Source: JBHHYU01 sp046757725
GTDB lineage: Bacteria > Desulfobacterota > Binatia > UBA9968
Length of the DNA stretch: 64,000 nt
Assembly (NCBI GenBank): GCA_046757725.1
Contig: JBHHYU010000005.1
Location: 23,670 to 87,669, forward strand
Direction of reading: 5' to 3'
Part shown: piece after piece, positions 25,764-34,265 of the stretch
Layout of the letters: every line of letters begins with the position of its first letter
Position numbering within the stretch: the first letter of the stretch is position 1
The notes under the pieces: model-generated
Told to the model about the DNA's origin: nothing
Seen by the model: the letters and a program-made list of their open reading frames with translations, nothing else
Databases searched by the model: none
Program-made: the position numbers and the translations under genes

Positions 25764-25880
25764 TGTGACCTTCGAGATGTTTGGACCGCTTCCTTGTGAT
25801 CAAATAAATAAACTATCATCGCTGAACACTCGTTTCTACTACCTTTTAGGTTCGCACCGGGCCCCATGCCGCAAGTGCGG

Positions 25881-26012
25881 TCATTCCGACGGACGACTGC
25901 GAAAAAGCTCTTCTTCCGCCTTCCTAAGGCGGCGTTTGAGCATGAAAAGATAGAGTAGAAGTGCACACCAAACAATCCCGTAGGCCAGGAAAACAAACCC
26001 CCAAGCTTCCAT
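25881..26012 (-). CDS. ccmD: Haem exporter accessory protein CcmD
   Basis: A 43-residue protein: one membrane helix (FVFLAYGIVWCALLLYLFML) followed by a basic and acidic helix KRRLRKAEEELFRSR. Size, layout and its place between ccmC and ccmE identify it as CcmD, which helps release holo-CcmE from the CcmABC complex. Its ATG overlaps the ccmC stop by one base (TAATG). Confidence 0.88.
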   Translation of the reverse strand: MEAWGFVFLAYGIVWCALLLYLFMLKRRLRKAEEELFRSRPSE

Positions 26013-26719
26013 TATGTTCCTCCTTGAAGCCTTACTCTTTTGACCTCTTGTTCCGTTTCTGCGATTCGGAATCGCAGGGAGAGAAGATAAAAATAAAGTA
26101 GAATAAATGCGATAAAATTTAGCAACAGGGCAATGAGCATGGATGGATCGATGTTCTCCCATGGCGCTTTATCGGGTCGAAGGATAGACGGTGGTTGATG
26201 CAGTGTACGCCACCAGTAAACCGACATATGAATCAAGGGAATATCCAAAAAGCCAATGATGCCTAGGACGGCGCCACCTACAGCGCTACGGTTTTCCTCT
26301 TCAATGAGCGAGCGCAGTATCAAATAGGCGACAAAGATCAAGAAAAGGATGGCCGTCAATGTCAGACGCGCGTCCCAGGTCCACCAGACTCCCCAAGTGG
26401 GTTTACCCCATATGGATCCTTCAATAATGGTAAGACCCGTGAAAAGAACGCCAATCTCCGCAGCTGAATACGCAAGGATATCGTCGCGTTTCTCCCTCTT
26501 CCATAAAAAAAGGCAACTTCCCACAAAAACTATAAAAAAAGAAAGATAGGCTGTGAGGATCGTAGGGATATGCAGATACATAATTCGTTGGACTTCCCCC
26601 TGGTAGGCATCGGGAGGAGCCTGGATCAGCCCGAAATAGAGACCCAAAAGAATAAAAAAAAGCGCCAATGCCCCGAGAACTGTTCGCCCTCTGCTTTTTC
26701 TGCGCACCATCTCTTTCAT
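26012..26719 (-). CDS. ccmC: Haem exporter protein CcmC
   Basis: 235 residues, six membrane helices. The WWD haem-binding segment is GKPTWGVWWTWDARLT, with flanking histidines in YLHIPT and PLIHMSVYWW. It loads haem on CcmE. Separated from ccmB by two bases. Confidence 0.97.
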   Translation of the reverse strand: MKEMVRRKSRGRTVLGALALFFILLGLYFGLIQAPPDAYQGEVQRIMYLHIPTILTAYLSFFIVFVGSCLFLWKREKRDDILAYSAAEIGVLFTGLTIIEGSIWGKPTWGVWWTWDARLTLTAILFLIFVAYLILRSLIEEENRSAVGGAVLGIIGFLDIPLIHMSVYWWRTLHQPPSILRPDKAPWENIDPSMLIALLLNFIAFILLYFYLLSLRFRIAETEQEVKRVRLQGGT

Positions 26720-26721
26720 AT

Positions 26722-27399
26722 TTACTCCTCAATTACCCATTCAAAGATCAGAAACCCTGCCGTTGAAAATATAACATCAAATACGAACAGAAGGCGCAAC
26801 CACGGGGAGGCATCCTCGAAACTTCCCGTCTGAAGGATAAGCTCCATCCCCCGAATGGTTGCCAGTATGACTGGAATCATCAACGGGAAAAGAATCAGGG
26901 GGAGCAGAAGTTCCCTTGCCCGCGCTTTAACCGTAACTCCCGAGAACAGCGTGCCTAAAACGCAAAAGCCGATAGTCCCAAGCAGAGCGACAAAAAAAAG
27001 AGAAGGCAACTGACTCCAGAGATCGAGATTGAACAGCACAAAGAATAGAGGAAAAACAATGACCTCAACCAACAGCATCATGAGCAAATTGAAAAATATC
27101 TTAGCCAGATAGAGCGCTGCCCGGTCCATGGGACACAAGAGAAGAGCTTCCAGACATCGGTTTTCTTTCTCCGGCTGAAAGAGTTGTGTTAATCCGAGGG
27201 TGCCTGTAAAAATAAAGGCAAGCCATAGTAACCCTGGAGCCATTTTCGCTGCTCTCGTAGGCGGGATGTCAAAGGCAAATTGAAAGACGAAAAGAAGCAG
27301 GATGCCGAAAAAAAACATTGCTATAAGACTCTCCCTGCGGCGTATTTCCAAGAGAAAGTCCTTCCATAATAACCAGATGCTCTGCGTCAGAAGTTCCAT
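26722..27399 (-). CDS. ccmB: Haem exporter protein CcmB
   Basis: 225 residues with six membrane helices; KDFLLEIRRRES is the conserved cytoplasmic start, PEKENRCLEALLLCPMDR is the characteristic loop after helix 2, and ARELLLPLILFPLMIPV follows. Membrane partner of the CcmA ATPase. ATG 27399 (MELLTQ) is chosen, overlapping the ccmA end by 13 bases; the open frame runs further upstream. Confidence 0.95.
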   Translation of the reverse strand: MELLTQSIWLLWKDFLLEIRRRESLIAMFFFGILLLFVFQFAFDIPPTRAAKMAPGLLWLAFIFTGTLGLTQLFQPEKENRCLEALLLCPMDRAALYLAKIFFNLLMMLLVEVIVFPLFFVLFNLDLWSQLPSLFFVALLGTIGFCVLGTLFSGVTVKARARELLLPLILFPLMIPVILATIRGMELILQTGSFEDASPWLRLLFVFDVIFSTAGFLIFEWVIEE

Positions 27400-28103
27400 T
27401 TTTCCCCCCGGGGAAGAAACCCCCCAAATACGCGGTGTAGACTCTCCCACGGCTCCCGGCGGGGCTCATCGAAAATGATCCTGCCTTTATTCAAGACAAC
27501 TGCCCTGGAACAGAAGGTAGCGATGCGCGGGACGTGATGTGTCGCGATGACCACGATGCCTCCATGGATGCACAGCCTTTCGAGATAAGATTCCAAGAGA
27601 TCCACACCGTTGCCATCGAGTACGCCATAGGGTTCATCCAACAGGAGAAGCCGTGGCTCCAGAAGCTGCCACTTGGCAATGGCGAGACGGCATTTCATAC
27701 CGCTGGAGAGGGATGCTACATACTCATTCGAGCAGCCCAGGAGACCAACGGTATCGAGGGAATGCTCGATATCGTGTAGATCTTTTCCGGTACCATAAAG
27801 CGCATTGAAAAGACGGAGATTCTCCTTGAGAGTCAGATTCTCATAAAAATGTTCACCGGGGGATAGGAGGCCGACGGCAGAGCGAAGGCGAGAAGAACCA
27901 AGGCGGATTTTCTGTCCGTCCAGTTCGATCTGTCCGCTAGTTGGATAGAGAAGGGCCGAAAGGAGCCTAAGGAAAGTAGTTTTCCCGGCTCCGTTTGGGC
28001 CGAGCAAGGCGATGCGTTCACCCGACTGGAACTCAACATTGACGTCCTTTAACGCCCATAAGAACCCGTAGGCCTTGGATAGCTGACGAACGATCACCCG
28101 CAA
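27387..28103 (-). CDS. ccmA: Haem exporter ATP-binding protein CcmA
   Basis: 238 residues, ABC ATPase. Walker A GPNGAGKT (35-42), signature LSSGMKCRLA, Walker B LLLLDEPYGVLD, H-loop ATHH. TTG 28103 is taken as start because AGGAAG sits six bases upstream. First gene of the operon ccmABCDEFGHI, which is complete and in canonical order here. Confidence 0.94.
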   Translation of the reverse strand: MRVIVRQLSKAYGFLWALKDVNVEFQSGERIALLGPNGAGKTTFLRLLSALLYPTSGQIELDGQKIRLGSSRLRSAVGLLSPGEHFYENLTLKENLRLFNALYGTGKDLHDIEHSLDTVGLLGCSNEYVASLSSGMKCRLAIAKWQLLEPRLLLLDEPYGVLDGNGVDLLESYLERLCIHGGIVVIATHHVPRIATFCSRAVVLNKGRIIFDEPRREPWESLHRVFGGFLPRGEKWNF

Positions 28104-28277
28104 GAGACGCTTCCTAAATTTGGCAACGGAAGTTTTAAAAACATCAAAAGAACAGTTTCACGAATATATTCCTGGGGGAAACGGGATTCAAGGCATGAAA
28201 AATCCTCAAGAAGAAGTTGGCAGAAGCCGTCCGTTTTATCCATTGAAGGTTTTCCCTAGGGCTTGATAGATACATGA

Positions 28278-28320
28278 GGTGTTTCTTTCAGGTCGCAATA
28301 GGTTCCTGAAAGAAATCACC
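28278..28320. other. Long stem-loop between divergent ccmA and TM-helix gene
   Basis: GGTG-TTTCTTTCAGG pairs with CCTGAAAGAAA-(T)-CACC: about 15 base pairs with one bulge and a 12-base loop. No T-run on either side, so not an intrinsic terminator. The 384-base gap (28104-28487) otherwise holds only the promoter at 28413. It may be a regulatory hairpin or operator for either gene. Confidence 0.45.
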
Positions 28321-28412
28321 ACCCAATAGTTTACCCTATTTTACCCCGTTAGTAACATCAGTGTTCTCTCTTTGAGCGCAAGAACCTTAAAGCTTCCAGG
28401 GAGCGAAAAAGG

Positions 28413-28442
28413 TTGACAATTCCGAATGGAGTTGCCTATGTA
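28413..28442 (+). promoter_or_regulatory. Sigma70-like promoter of the MscS-like gene
   Basis: TTGACA (28413-28418), 18-base spacer, TATGTA (28437-28442); TATGAT overlaps it one step later. About 40 bases before ATG 28488. Confidence 0.5.
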
Positions 28443-28487
28443 TGATTGAGAGGAAGTGACTACAATGGATCACGGAAAGGGAATCAC

Positions 28488-29159
28488 ATGGAAATGATCA
28501 CGACAGTTACCGGTGCCTGGAATGCCTTTGCTACCAAGATAGGCGCTTTTTTCCCTCATCTATTCGCGGCACTTGCCATTCTGATCATAGGTTGGATTGC
28601 CTGTAATATCGTGAAGAGACTCATTGTCCGTATTCTCAGGGTCTGCCAGTTCGACTCTTTGGCGGCAAAATCGGGAATCAGTAATGTACTCGAGCGAGGC
28701 GGGGTTCAACAGAGCTCTTCAGAGATACTCGCCCTTTTGATTTTCTGGTTTTTATTTCTGATCGTACTTGTAGCCACGTTGGATACCTTGGGTCTGCCCG
28801 GCGTGACCGATACCTTGAACACGATCTATCTCTATATCCCAAAACTTGTCGCCGCTATCGTTATACTTATTCTGGGGCTTTACTTCGCCAATTTTCTTGA
28901 AACTGTGACTCGGACCTCCTGTGCGAACGCGGGCCTACAACAGGCAGACGCCATTGGTCACGTAACCTATTACGCTACGGTAATCTTCGTTATTGCAGCC
29001 ATATTACAGATTCTTCAAATAGCCGCAGAAATTGTTATGTGGGCTTTCGTGTCTATGTTCGGAGCGGTCTGCTTAGCCCTAGCCATAGCCTTCGGTCTAG
29101 GCGGAAGAGAGGTGGCTCACCGCTACCTTGAAAAGTGGCTGGAAGAAAAAAATAAATAA
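28488..29159 (+). CDS. Conserved TM-helix protein, MscS/CmpX-like
   Basis: 223 residues with five hydrophobic helices, including FPHLFAALAILIIGWI at the start, the family's conserved TM-helix repeat (ALLIFWFLFLIVLVATLDTLGL; LIPKL-type loop YIPKLVAAIVILILG). The C-terminus FGLGGREVAHRYLEKWLEE resembles the point where MscS channels enter the beta domain, but that domain is missing. It is like the small CmpX/YnaI-related membrane proteins, perhaps a mechanosensitive or membrane-stress protein. ATG 28488 follows GGAAAGGGA. Confidence 0.8.
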   Translation: MEMITTVTGAWNAFATKIGAFFPHLFAALAILIIGWIACNIVKRLIVRILRVCQFDSLAAKSGISNVLERGGVQQSSSEILALLIFWFLFLIVLVATLDTLGLPGVTDTLNTIYLYIPKLVAAIVILILGLYFANFLETVTRTSCANAGLQQADAIGHVTYYATVIFVIAAILQILQIAAEIVMWAFVSMFGAVCLALAIAFGLGGREVAHRYLEKWLEEKNK

Positions 29160-29240
29160 ACTGGAGGTTCGAAAAAAGGGGAGGGCCCAAGTCTATCCCG
29201 ACTGGCTAAACTCCTTTCTACCGGCTCTCCATTGAAAAGA

Positions 29241-29343
29241 GTGGTTCCTCAGGAGAAATCCATCCGGCGTGAGTCAATAAGCAATAGGTTAGTGCCTTGA
29301 CGGCCGTTCTCCCGTCCCCTTTGGGTGATCTCTCCAATGGCCT
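29241..29343 (-). repeat. Copy B of the intergenic structured element (inverted relative to A)
   Basis: On the minus strand it matches copy A (8601-8696) at 81 of 93 aligned positions. Beyond the core, the small 3' hairpin CTCT/AGAG (29224-29240) also matches copy C. The element is bracketed by 13-base direct repeats, ACTCCTTTCTACC (29210-29222) and AGTCCTTTCTACC (29378-29390), 12 of 13 identical, which could be a target duplication or part of the element. It points away from mdh, whose promoter abuts the right-hand repeat. Confidence 0.75.
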
Positions 29344-29390
29344 GTGCCTAACTGGAGCACCGCAATTTCTACGGTAGAGTCCTTTCTACC

Positions 29391-29419
29391 TTGACTATTT
29401 TTCCTAAATCAGTTAACTA
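29391..29419 (+). promoter_or_regulatory. Sigma70-like promoter of mdh
   Basis: TTGACT (29391-29396), 17-base spacer, TAACTA (29414-29419). Predicted start near 29426 leaves a leader of about 138 bases before mdh. Confidence 0.55.
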
Positions 29420-29484
29420 TTACATATATAAGGTGTTTTTGCTTCTTATTTTCCAGATAGCCTAGGGGTTACCGCAGAAGATAA

Positions 29485-29505
29485 TATAGCCCTTGGGCTA
29501 TTTTT
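29485..29505 (+). terminator. Terminator-like hairpin in the mdh leader
   Basis: ATAGCCC-TT-GGGCTAT followed by TTTTA; the T-run overlaps the stem end. As it lies between the mdh promoter and the mdh start, it could attenuate mdh or end a transcript coming from upstream. Confidence 0.45.
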
Positions 29506-29563
29506 AGTGGTAGGGGGGCGGTTCGCGTAGTTAGTAAGACTCAACTAAAAGGAGTAGGGAAAA

Positions 29564-30508
29564 GTGGCACGAAAAAAGATCGCGTTAATCGGAGCTGGGA
29601 GTATCGGGGGCACAATGGCTCATCTCTGTGCCTTAAAGAAGCTTGGCGACGTGGTTATCTATGATGTCATTGAAGGCCTCCCGGAAGGTAAAGCCCTCGA
29701 CCTTCTTCAATCCGCCCCTGTCGAAGGTTTCGATGCGAAAATCACTGGGACGACTCGGTACGAAGATCTTCAAGGTGCTGATGTTTGTATTGTGACCGCG
29801 GGGATTGCGCGTAAACCAGGGATGAGCCGGGATGACTTGTTAGGGACCAATGCAAAGATCATGGCTCAGGTTGCAGAAGGGATCAAGACCTATGCTCCGG
29901 AGGCTTTTGTGATCGTGATCACTAACCCGCTAGATGCGATGGTGACCCTAGCCAAACGAGTCACGGGCTTTCCAAAGAACCGTGTCGTTGGACAATCCGG
30001 TATCCTCGATTCATCTCGCTACCAAACCTTCATTGCTCAAGAACTTCACATCTCTGTGGCCAGTGTCTCGGCGCTGGTTTTGGGAGGTCATGGAGACGAC
30101 ATGGTCCCGATTCGAAACAGTTGCTTGATCTCAGGTATCCCGGTGGAGAAATTCTTATCCAACGAACGGCTCGATGCCATCGAGAAAAGGGTGAGAAATG
30201 CCGGTGGTGAGATTGTGTCTCTGCTCAAAACTGGGTCTGCTTTTTATTCACCGGCATCGGCTGCGATCCGAATGGTGGAGGCCTACCTCCTGGATAAGAA
30301 AGAAGTGCTCCCCTGTGCGGCCTATCTCGAGGGTGAGTATGGAGTCAACGGTTATTATTTTGGAGTCCCGGTGTTAATCGGCGCAGGAGGCGTGGAAAAG
30401 ATCATCGAAATAGGACTCAGCCCCGCCGACAAAAAAGCGTTTGAGAAATCGTTGGCCCATGTCAAGGATCTGGTCCAGGCCATGGACAGAGTGGTTGCCG
30501 GCCACTAA
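29564..30508 (+). CDS. mdh: Malate dehydrogenase (LDH-like type)
   Basis: 314 residues. NAD-binding GAGSIGGTMAHLCA, ITNPLDAM, catalytic RKPGMSRDDLL arginine loop and VLGGHGDDMVP with the catalytic histidine. The arginine in the ARKPGMSR loop fits malate/oxaloacetate rather than lactate. Starts at GTG 29564 after AAAGGAGTAGGG. Followed by sucC-sucD, so three consecutive TCA-cycle steps (in either direction) are grouped. Confidence 0.96.
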   Translation: MARKKIALIGAGSIGGTMAHLCALKKLGDVVIYDVIEGLPEGKALDLLQSAPVEGFDAKITGTTRYEDLQGADVCIVTAGIARKPGMSRDDLLGTNAKIMAQVAEGIKTYAPEAFVIVITNPLDAMVTLAKRVTGFPKNRVVGQSGILDSSRYQTFIAQELHISVASVSALVLGGHGDDMVPIRNSCLISGIPVEKFLSNERLDAIEKRVRNAGGEIVSLLKTGSAFYSPASAAIRMVEAYLLDKKEVLPCAAYLEGEYGVNGYYFGVPVLIGAGGVEKIIEIGLSPADKKAFEKSLAHVKDLVQAMDRVVAGH

Positions 30509-30611
30509 GCATCGTCTCCTAAAATTGCAGGAAGCCAGGGATAAGTACGGAGAGCAGGCCTCGAAGTTATCTATCTGGCTTTTCCAATTTTCTTAAAATA
30601 TTACGCTGCAG

Positions 30612-31781
30612 ATGAATATTCACGAATATCAGGCAAAAGCGATTTTGGAACGCTTCGGGATCCCCGTTCCCAAAGGAAATGTTGCTGCGACCCCTCAAGA
30701 AGCCAGAATGATAGCCCTAGAACTAGCAGTGCCATGTGTGGTCAAGGCTCAAATTCATGCCGGGGGGCGGGGAAAGGCCGGTGGAGTGAAGTTGGCAGGG
30801 AACCCACAGGAAGCTGAGCAAAGGGCCTCAGAGATACTGGGGAAAAAACTGATCACTCATCAGACTAGCTCCGAGGGCCGGCAGGTCCGGCGTCTTCTTG
30901 TTGAAGAAGGTCTTCATATTAAGCGTGAACTCTATTTGGGCATGGCCATAGACCGCTCTGCTTCGCGGGTGTCCCTTATTGTTTCCGCGGAAGGGGGCGT
31001 CGAGATCGAGGAGGTGGCCCAGAGAAGTCCGGAGGCCATTTTAAAAGAGCTCATCGATCCGGCCGTTGGTCTTCTACCGTTCCAATGCCGGAGACTCGCT
31101 TATGCGCTGGGCATTCCCAACGAACACGTGGGAAAACTAAGCTCCATCATGCAGGCTCTGTATGCAGCCTTTAACGCATGCGATTGCTCACTGGCCGAGA
31201 TTAATCCGCTCGTACTCACGGAAGAGGGTCAGATCCTAGCCCTAGACGCAAAAATGAACGTTGATAACAATGGGCTTTTTCGGCAACCGGAGATAACCGC
31301 TTTACGCGACCTGGATGAAGAGGACCCCCGGGAGATCGAAGCAGGTAGATCTGGTCTCTCTTACATTTCTTTGGATGGAAATATCGGCTGTATGGTTAAC
31401 GGTGCGGGTCTCGCAATGGGGACCATGGATATTATCAAATTGTGCGGTGGTGAACCCGCCAATTTTCTTGATGTTGGGGGCGGGGCCAACCAGGAAAAAG
31501 TGGCCAAAGCCTTTAAGATCCTCCTTTCGGACCGTAGAGTCCAAGGCGTGCTGATCAATATCTTCGGTGGCATCATGAGGTGTGATGTGATCGCTCAAGG
31601 CGTGGTAGCGGCTGCGCGTGAGGTCAAGATCAGGATTCCGTTGGTGGTTCGACTCCAAGGCACCAATGTTGAGCTGGGAAGAAAGATTCTTTCCGAATCC
31701 GGCGTATCGATCATCCCGGCTGAGACCATGGGTGAGGCGGCAGAAAAAATCGTAAGCGCGGTAACAGAAGGAAAATCGTAG
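30612..31781 (+). CDS. sucC: Succinyl-CoA synthetase beta subunit
   Basis: 389 residues, ATP-grasp subunit. MNIHEYQAKAIL is the typical start; VKAQIHAGGRGKAGGVK is the nucleotide loop; EINPLVLTEEG and NIFGGIMRCD (phosphohistidine-facing segment) are present. Interconverts succinyl-CoA and succinate with phosphorylation of a nucleoside diphosphate. Paired with sucD 26 bases on. Confidence 0.97.
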   Translation: MNIHEYQAKAILERFGIPVPKGNVAATPQEARMIALELAVPCVVKAQIHAGGRGKAGGVKLAGNPQEAEQRASEILGKKLITHQTSSEGRQVRRLLVEEGLHIKRELYLGMAIDRSASRVSLIVSAEGGVEIEEVAQRSPEAILKELIDPAVGLLPFQCRRLAYALGIPNEHVGKLSSIMQALYAAFNACDCSLAEINPLVLTEEGQILALDAKMNVDNNGLFRQPEITALRDLDEEDPREIEAGRSGLSYISLDGNIGCMVNGAGLAMGTMDIIKLCGGEPANFLDVGGGANQEKVAKAFKILLSDRRVQGVLINIFGGIMRCDVIAQGVVAAAREVKIRIPLVVRLQGTNVELGRKILSESGVSIIPAETMGEAAEKIVSAVTEGKS

Positions 31782-31807
31782 CAAAGTTAGACGGACTGCG
31801 AGCTCGG

Positions 31808-32683
31808 ATGGGTATATTAGTTGATAATACAACGCGAGTCCTAACCCAAGGAATTACCGGTACCACCGGTCAATTTCATACCCGCGCGTGCAAAGAATAT
31901 GGGACCCAGATGGTCGCCGGGGTCACGCCGGCAAAGGGTGGAAGGATTTTTGAAGGGATTCCAATCTATGACACTGTAGCCAAAGCCGTTGCTGCAACAG
32001 AAATTAATGCGAGCGTCATCTACGTTCCCCCTCCGTTTGCAGCCGATGCGATCATGGAGGCTGCCGACGCGGGGATAGAACTCATTATTTGTATTACGGA
32101 AGGGGTTCCGGTGAGGGACATGGTCCGTACCAAGAGATACCTGGAGGGAAAAACGTCCATACTGCTGGGCCCTAATTGTCCTGGCGTTATTACTCCTGGA
32201 GCGTGTAAAATCGGTATTATGCCCGGCCATATTCATCGGGTTGGCCAAGTCGGAGTGGTATCCCGCAGCGGGACATTGACCTATGAAGCGGTGGATCAAC
32301 TGACGCGCTTAGGTTTGGGACAGTCTACCTGCGTTGGCATCGGGGGAGATCCGGTTCATGGGATGGATTTCGTAGATGCGCTGAAACTTTTCAACGAGGA
32401 CCCCCGCACGAGTGCAGTGGTCATGATAGGTGAAATCGGGGGTAATGCCGAAGAGGAGGCGGCGGTGTGGATAAAAAGCAATATGAATAAACCGGTGGTA
32501 GGTTTTATCGTCGGACAAACCGCGCCTCCCGGCAAACGTATGGGCCACGCCGGTGCAATTATTTCCGGCGGTAAAGGGACAGCGCGGGAAAAGATCGCGG
32601 CTCTAAAAGGGGCCCAAGTCCGCATCGCGCCATCACCAGCTCTCATAGGTCAGGCGATGAAGGAGGCGCTATCGAAAAAATAA
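31808..32683 (+). CDS. sucD: Succinyl-CoA synthetase alpha subunit
   Basis: 291 residues. QGITGTTGQFHTRA is the CoA-binding start; GPNCPGVITPG and the active-site loop GHAGAIISGGKG carry the phosphohistidine. Partner of sucC upstream. ATG 31808 has weak initiation signals, suggesting coupling. Confidence 0.97.
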   Translation: MGILVDNTTRVLTQGITGTTGQFHTRACKEYGTQMVAGVTPAKGGRIFEGIPIYDTVAKAVAATEINASVIYVPPPFAADAIMEAADAGIELIICITEGVPVRDMVRTKRYLEGKTSILLGPNCPGVITPGACKIGIMPGHIHRVGQVGVVSRSGTLTYEAVDQLTRLGLGQSTCVGIGGDPVHGMDFVDALKLFNEDPRTSAVVMIGEIGGNAEEEAAVWIKSNMNKPVVGFIVGQTAPPGKRMGHAGAIISGGKGTAREKIAALKGAQVRIAPSPALIGQAMKEALSKK

Positions 32684-32729
32684 CCTCGCAGGGACAGGGA
32701 AAAGAAACAGAGAAGAGAGACGGGTATTT

Positions 32730-33155
32730 ATGATTGAAAGAACACTATCCATTGTCAAACCGGATGCGGTAAGCAAGAGACTTATCGGCAAAATTTTAGG
32801 CCGCTTTGAAACCGTCGGCTTGAAGATCGTAGCTGCCAAGCTTACACGCCTGACTGTGGAACAGGCGCGAGCCTTCTACGCTGTTCACAAAGAGCGTCCT
32901 TTCTATGGCAGCCTAACAGAGTACATGTCCTCTGGACCGATCATGGTCTCAGTTTTGGAAGGAGAAAGTGCGATTCTGAAAAACCGCGAAACCATGGGAG
33001 CCACTGACCCGGCCAAGGCGGTTCCTGGAACCATCCGCTATGATTGGGGGAGCGATGTAGAAAAAAACGCCGTTCATGGTTCCGACGGGCCAGAAACCGC
33101 AGCATGGGAAATCTCTTTCTTCTTTAAGGGAGAGGAGATCTGCGGATCCATGTAA
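32730..33155 (+). CDS. ndk: Nucleoside diphosphate kinase
   Basis: 141 residues, normal length. ERTLSIVKPDAV start, KERPFYGSLTEYMSSGP, GATDPAKAVPGTIR and AVHGSDGPETA, where the histidine is the phospho-intermediate. Balances nucleoside triphosphates in the cytoplasm, and follows the sucCD genes, which can make ATP or GTP. Confidence 0.97.
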   Translation: MIERTLSIVKPDAVSKRLIGKILGRFETVGLKIVAAKLTRLTVEQARAFYAVHKERPFYGSLTEYMSSGPIMVSVLEGESAILKNRETMGATDPAKAVPGTIRYDWGSDVEKNAVHGSDGPETAAWEISFFFKGEEICGSM

Positions 33156-33191
33156 AGGATCTACGAATTAGGACCGGCCGTTGGAGGCTCG

Positions 33192-34262
33192 ATGGGGAAA
33201 CCAAATATCAAAGACATCGAATCGGGCGAGTTAAACACATGGCTGACACAGCGTAAGGAACCTCTCTATCGGGCGGATCAGATCCGAAGATGGATTTTTC
33301 AAAAAGGGGCGGTCGCGTTCAGTGAAATGACCAACCTATCACGCGGGCTGCAGGGCGCATTGGAAGAGGCGTTCTCGATTAGTAGAATTGAAACTCTTCA
33401 CCGTCGTTTGTCTGCAGATGGAACGGTCAAATTCCTCTTCGGTCTGGATGGCGATCCCGGTATCGAAAGCGTTCTAATCCCGGAGACTAAACGGCTGACG
33501 CTGTGTCTATCCACCCAGGCGGGCTGCGGTTTCGGTTGTAGTTTTTGCGCTACGGGCAGGTTGGGCTTGAGGAGAAACCTTCGGGCGAGCGAAATCCTCG
33601 ATCAAATTTTGGAGGCAAAAAAAACAGTTGTCCCGGAAGGGAGAATAACCCATGCCGTTCTGATGGGGATGGGGGAACCGCTGGCTAACTACGAACAAAC
33701 GATAAAAGCATTGCGGATCATGACTGATGCGAGAGACGGGATGGGATTTTCACCGCGGCGGGTCACGGTTTCCACAGTAGGGCTGGTGCCTCAGATGAAA
33801 AGGCTCATGGAAGAAACCCACGTCAACCTTGCTGTTTCGCTGCACGCCACTACGGATGCATTACGCTCCCAACTCATGCCTATAAACCGTAAATACCCTT
33901 TGAGAGAGCTCCTCAGTTGTTGTCGATCCCTTCCACTTGCAAGGCGGCGACGCGTCACTTTTGAATATGTGCTGCTCCGGGGAATCAATCACGCAGCGGA
34001 AGATTCCCGTCGCCTCGGCAAACTCTTAAACGGGATCCGCTGTAAAATCAATTTGATTCCCTTCAACCCTCATTCCGGCAGTCCTTACCGAAGGCCAACC
34101 AACGAAGAGATCGTAAGATTCCAGAATTCCTTAGGAGACCTCGGGCTTCAGGTCAATGTCCGGGAGTCAAGAGGAGACGACATCCATGCCGCCTGTGGAC
34201 AGCTGCAGGGAGAGTATTCCGTGGCCTCTAAAAATTTGATTCGAGTCGCAGGAGCGTGCTAA
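33192..34262 (+). CDS. rlmN: 23S rRNA (A2503)-C2 / tRNA (A37)-C2 methyltransferase
   Basis: 356-residue radical-SAM enzyme. Cluster motif C112-x3-C116-x2-C119 in AGCGFGCSFCATG; also HAVLMGMGEPLANY and VTVSTVGLVPQM. The conserved cysteine near the C-terminus is in DIHAACGQL and would form the methyl-carrying/thioether intermediate. No feature of the resistance enzyme Cfr is evident. First gene of a long plus-strand run to 43714. Confidence 0.95.
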   Translation: MGKPNIKDIESGELNTWLTQRKEPLYRADQIRRWIFQKGAVAFSEMTNLSRGLQGALEEAFSISRIETLHRRLSADGTVKFLFGLDGDPGIESVLIPETKRLTLCLSTQAGCGFGCSFCATGRLGLRRNLRASEILDQILEAKKTVVPEGRITHAVLMGMGEPLANYEQTIKALRIMTDARDGMGFSPRRVTVSTVGLVPQMKRLMEETHVNLAVSLHATTDALRSQLMPINRKYPLRELLSCCRSLPLARRRRVTFEYVLLRGINHAAEDSRRLGKLLNGIRCKINLIPFNPHSGSPYRRPTNEEIVRFQNSLGDLGLQVNVRESRGDDIHAACGQLQGEYSVASKNLIRVAGAC

Positions 34263-34265
34263 AAA

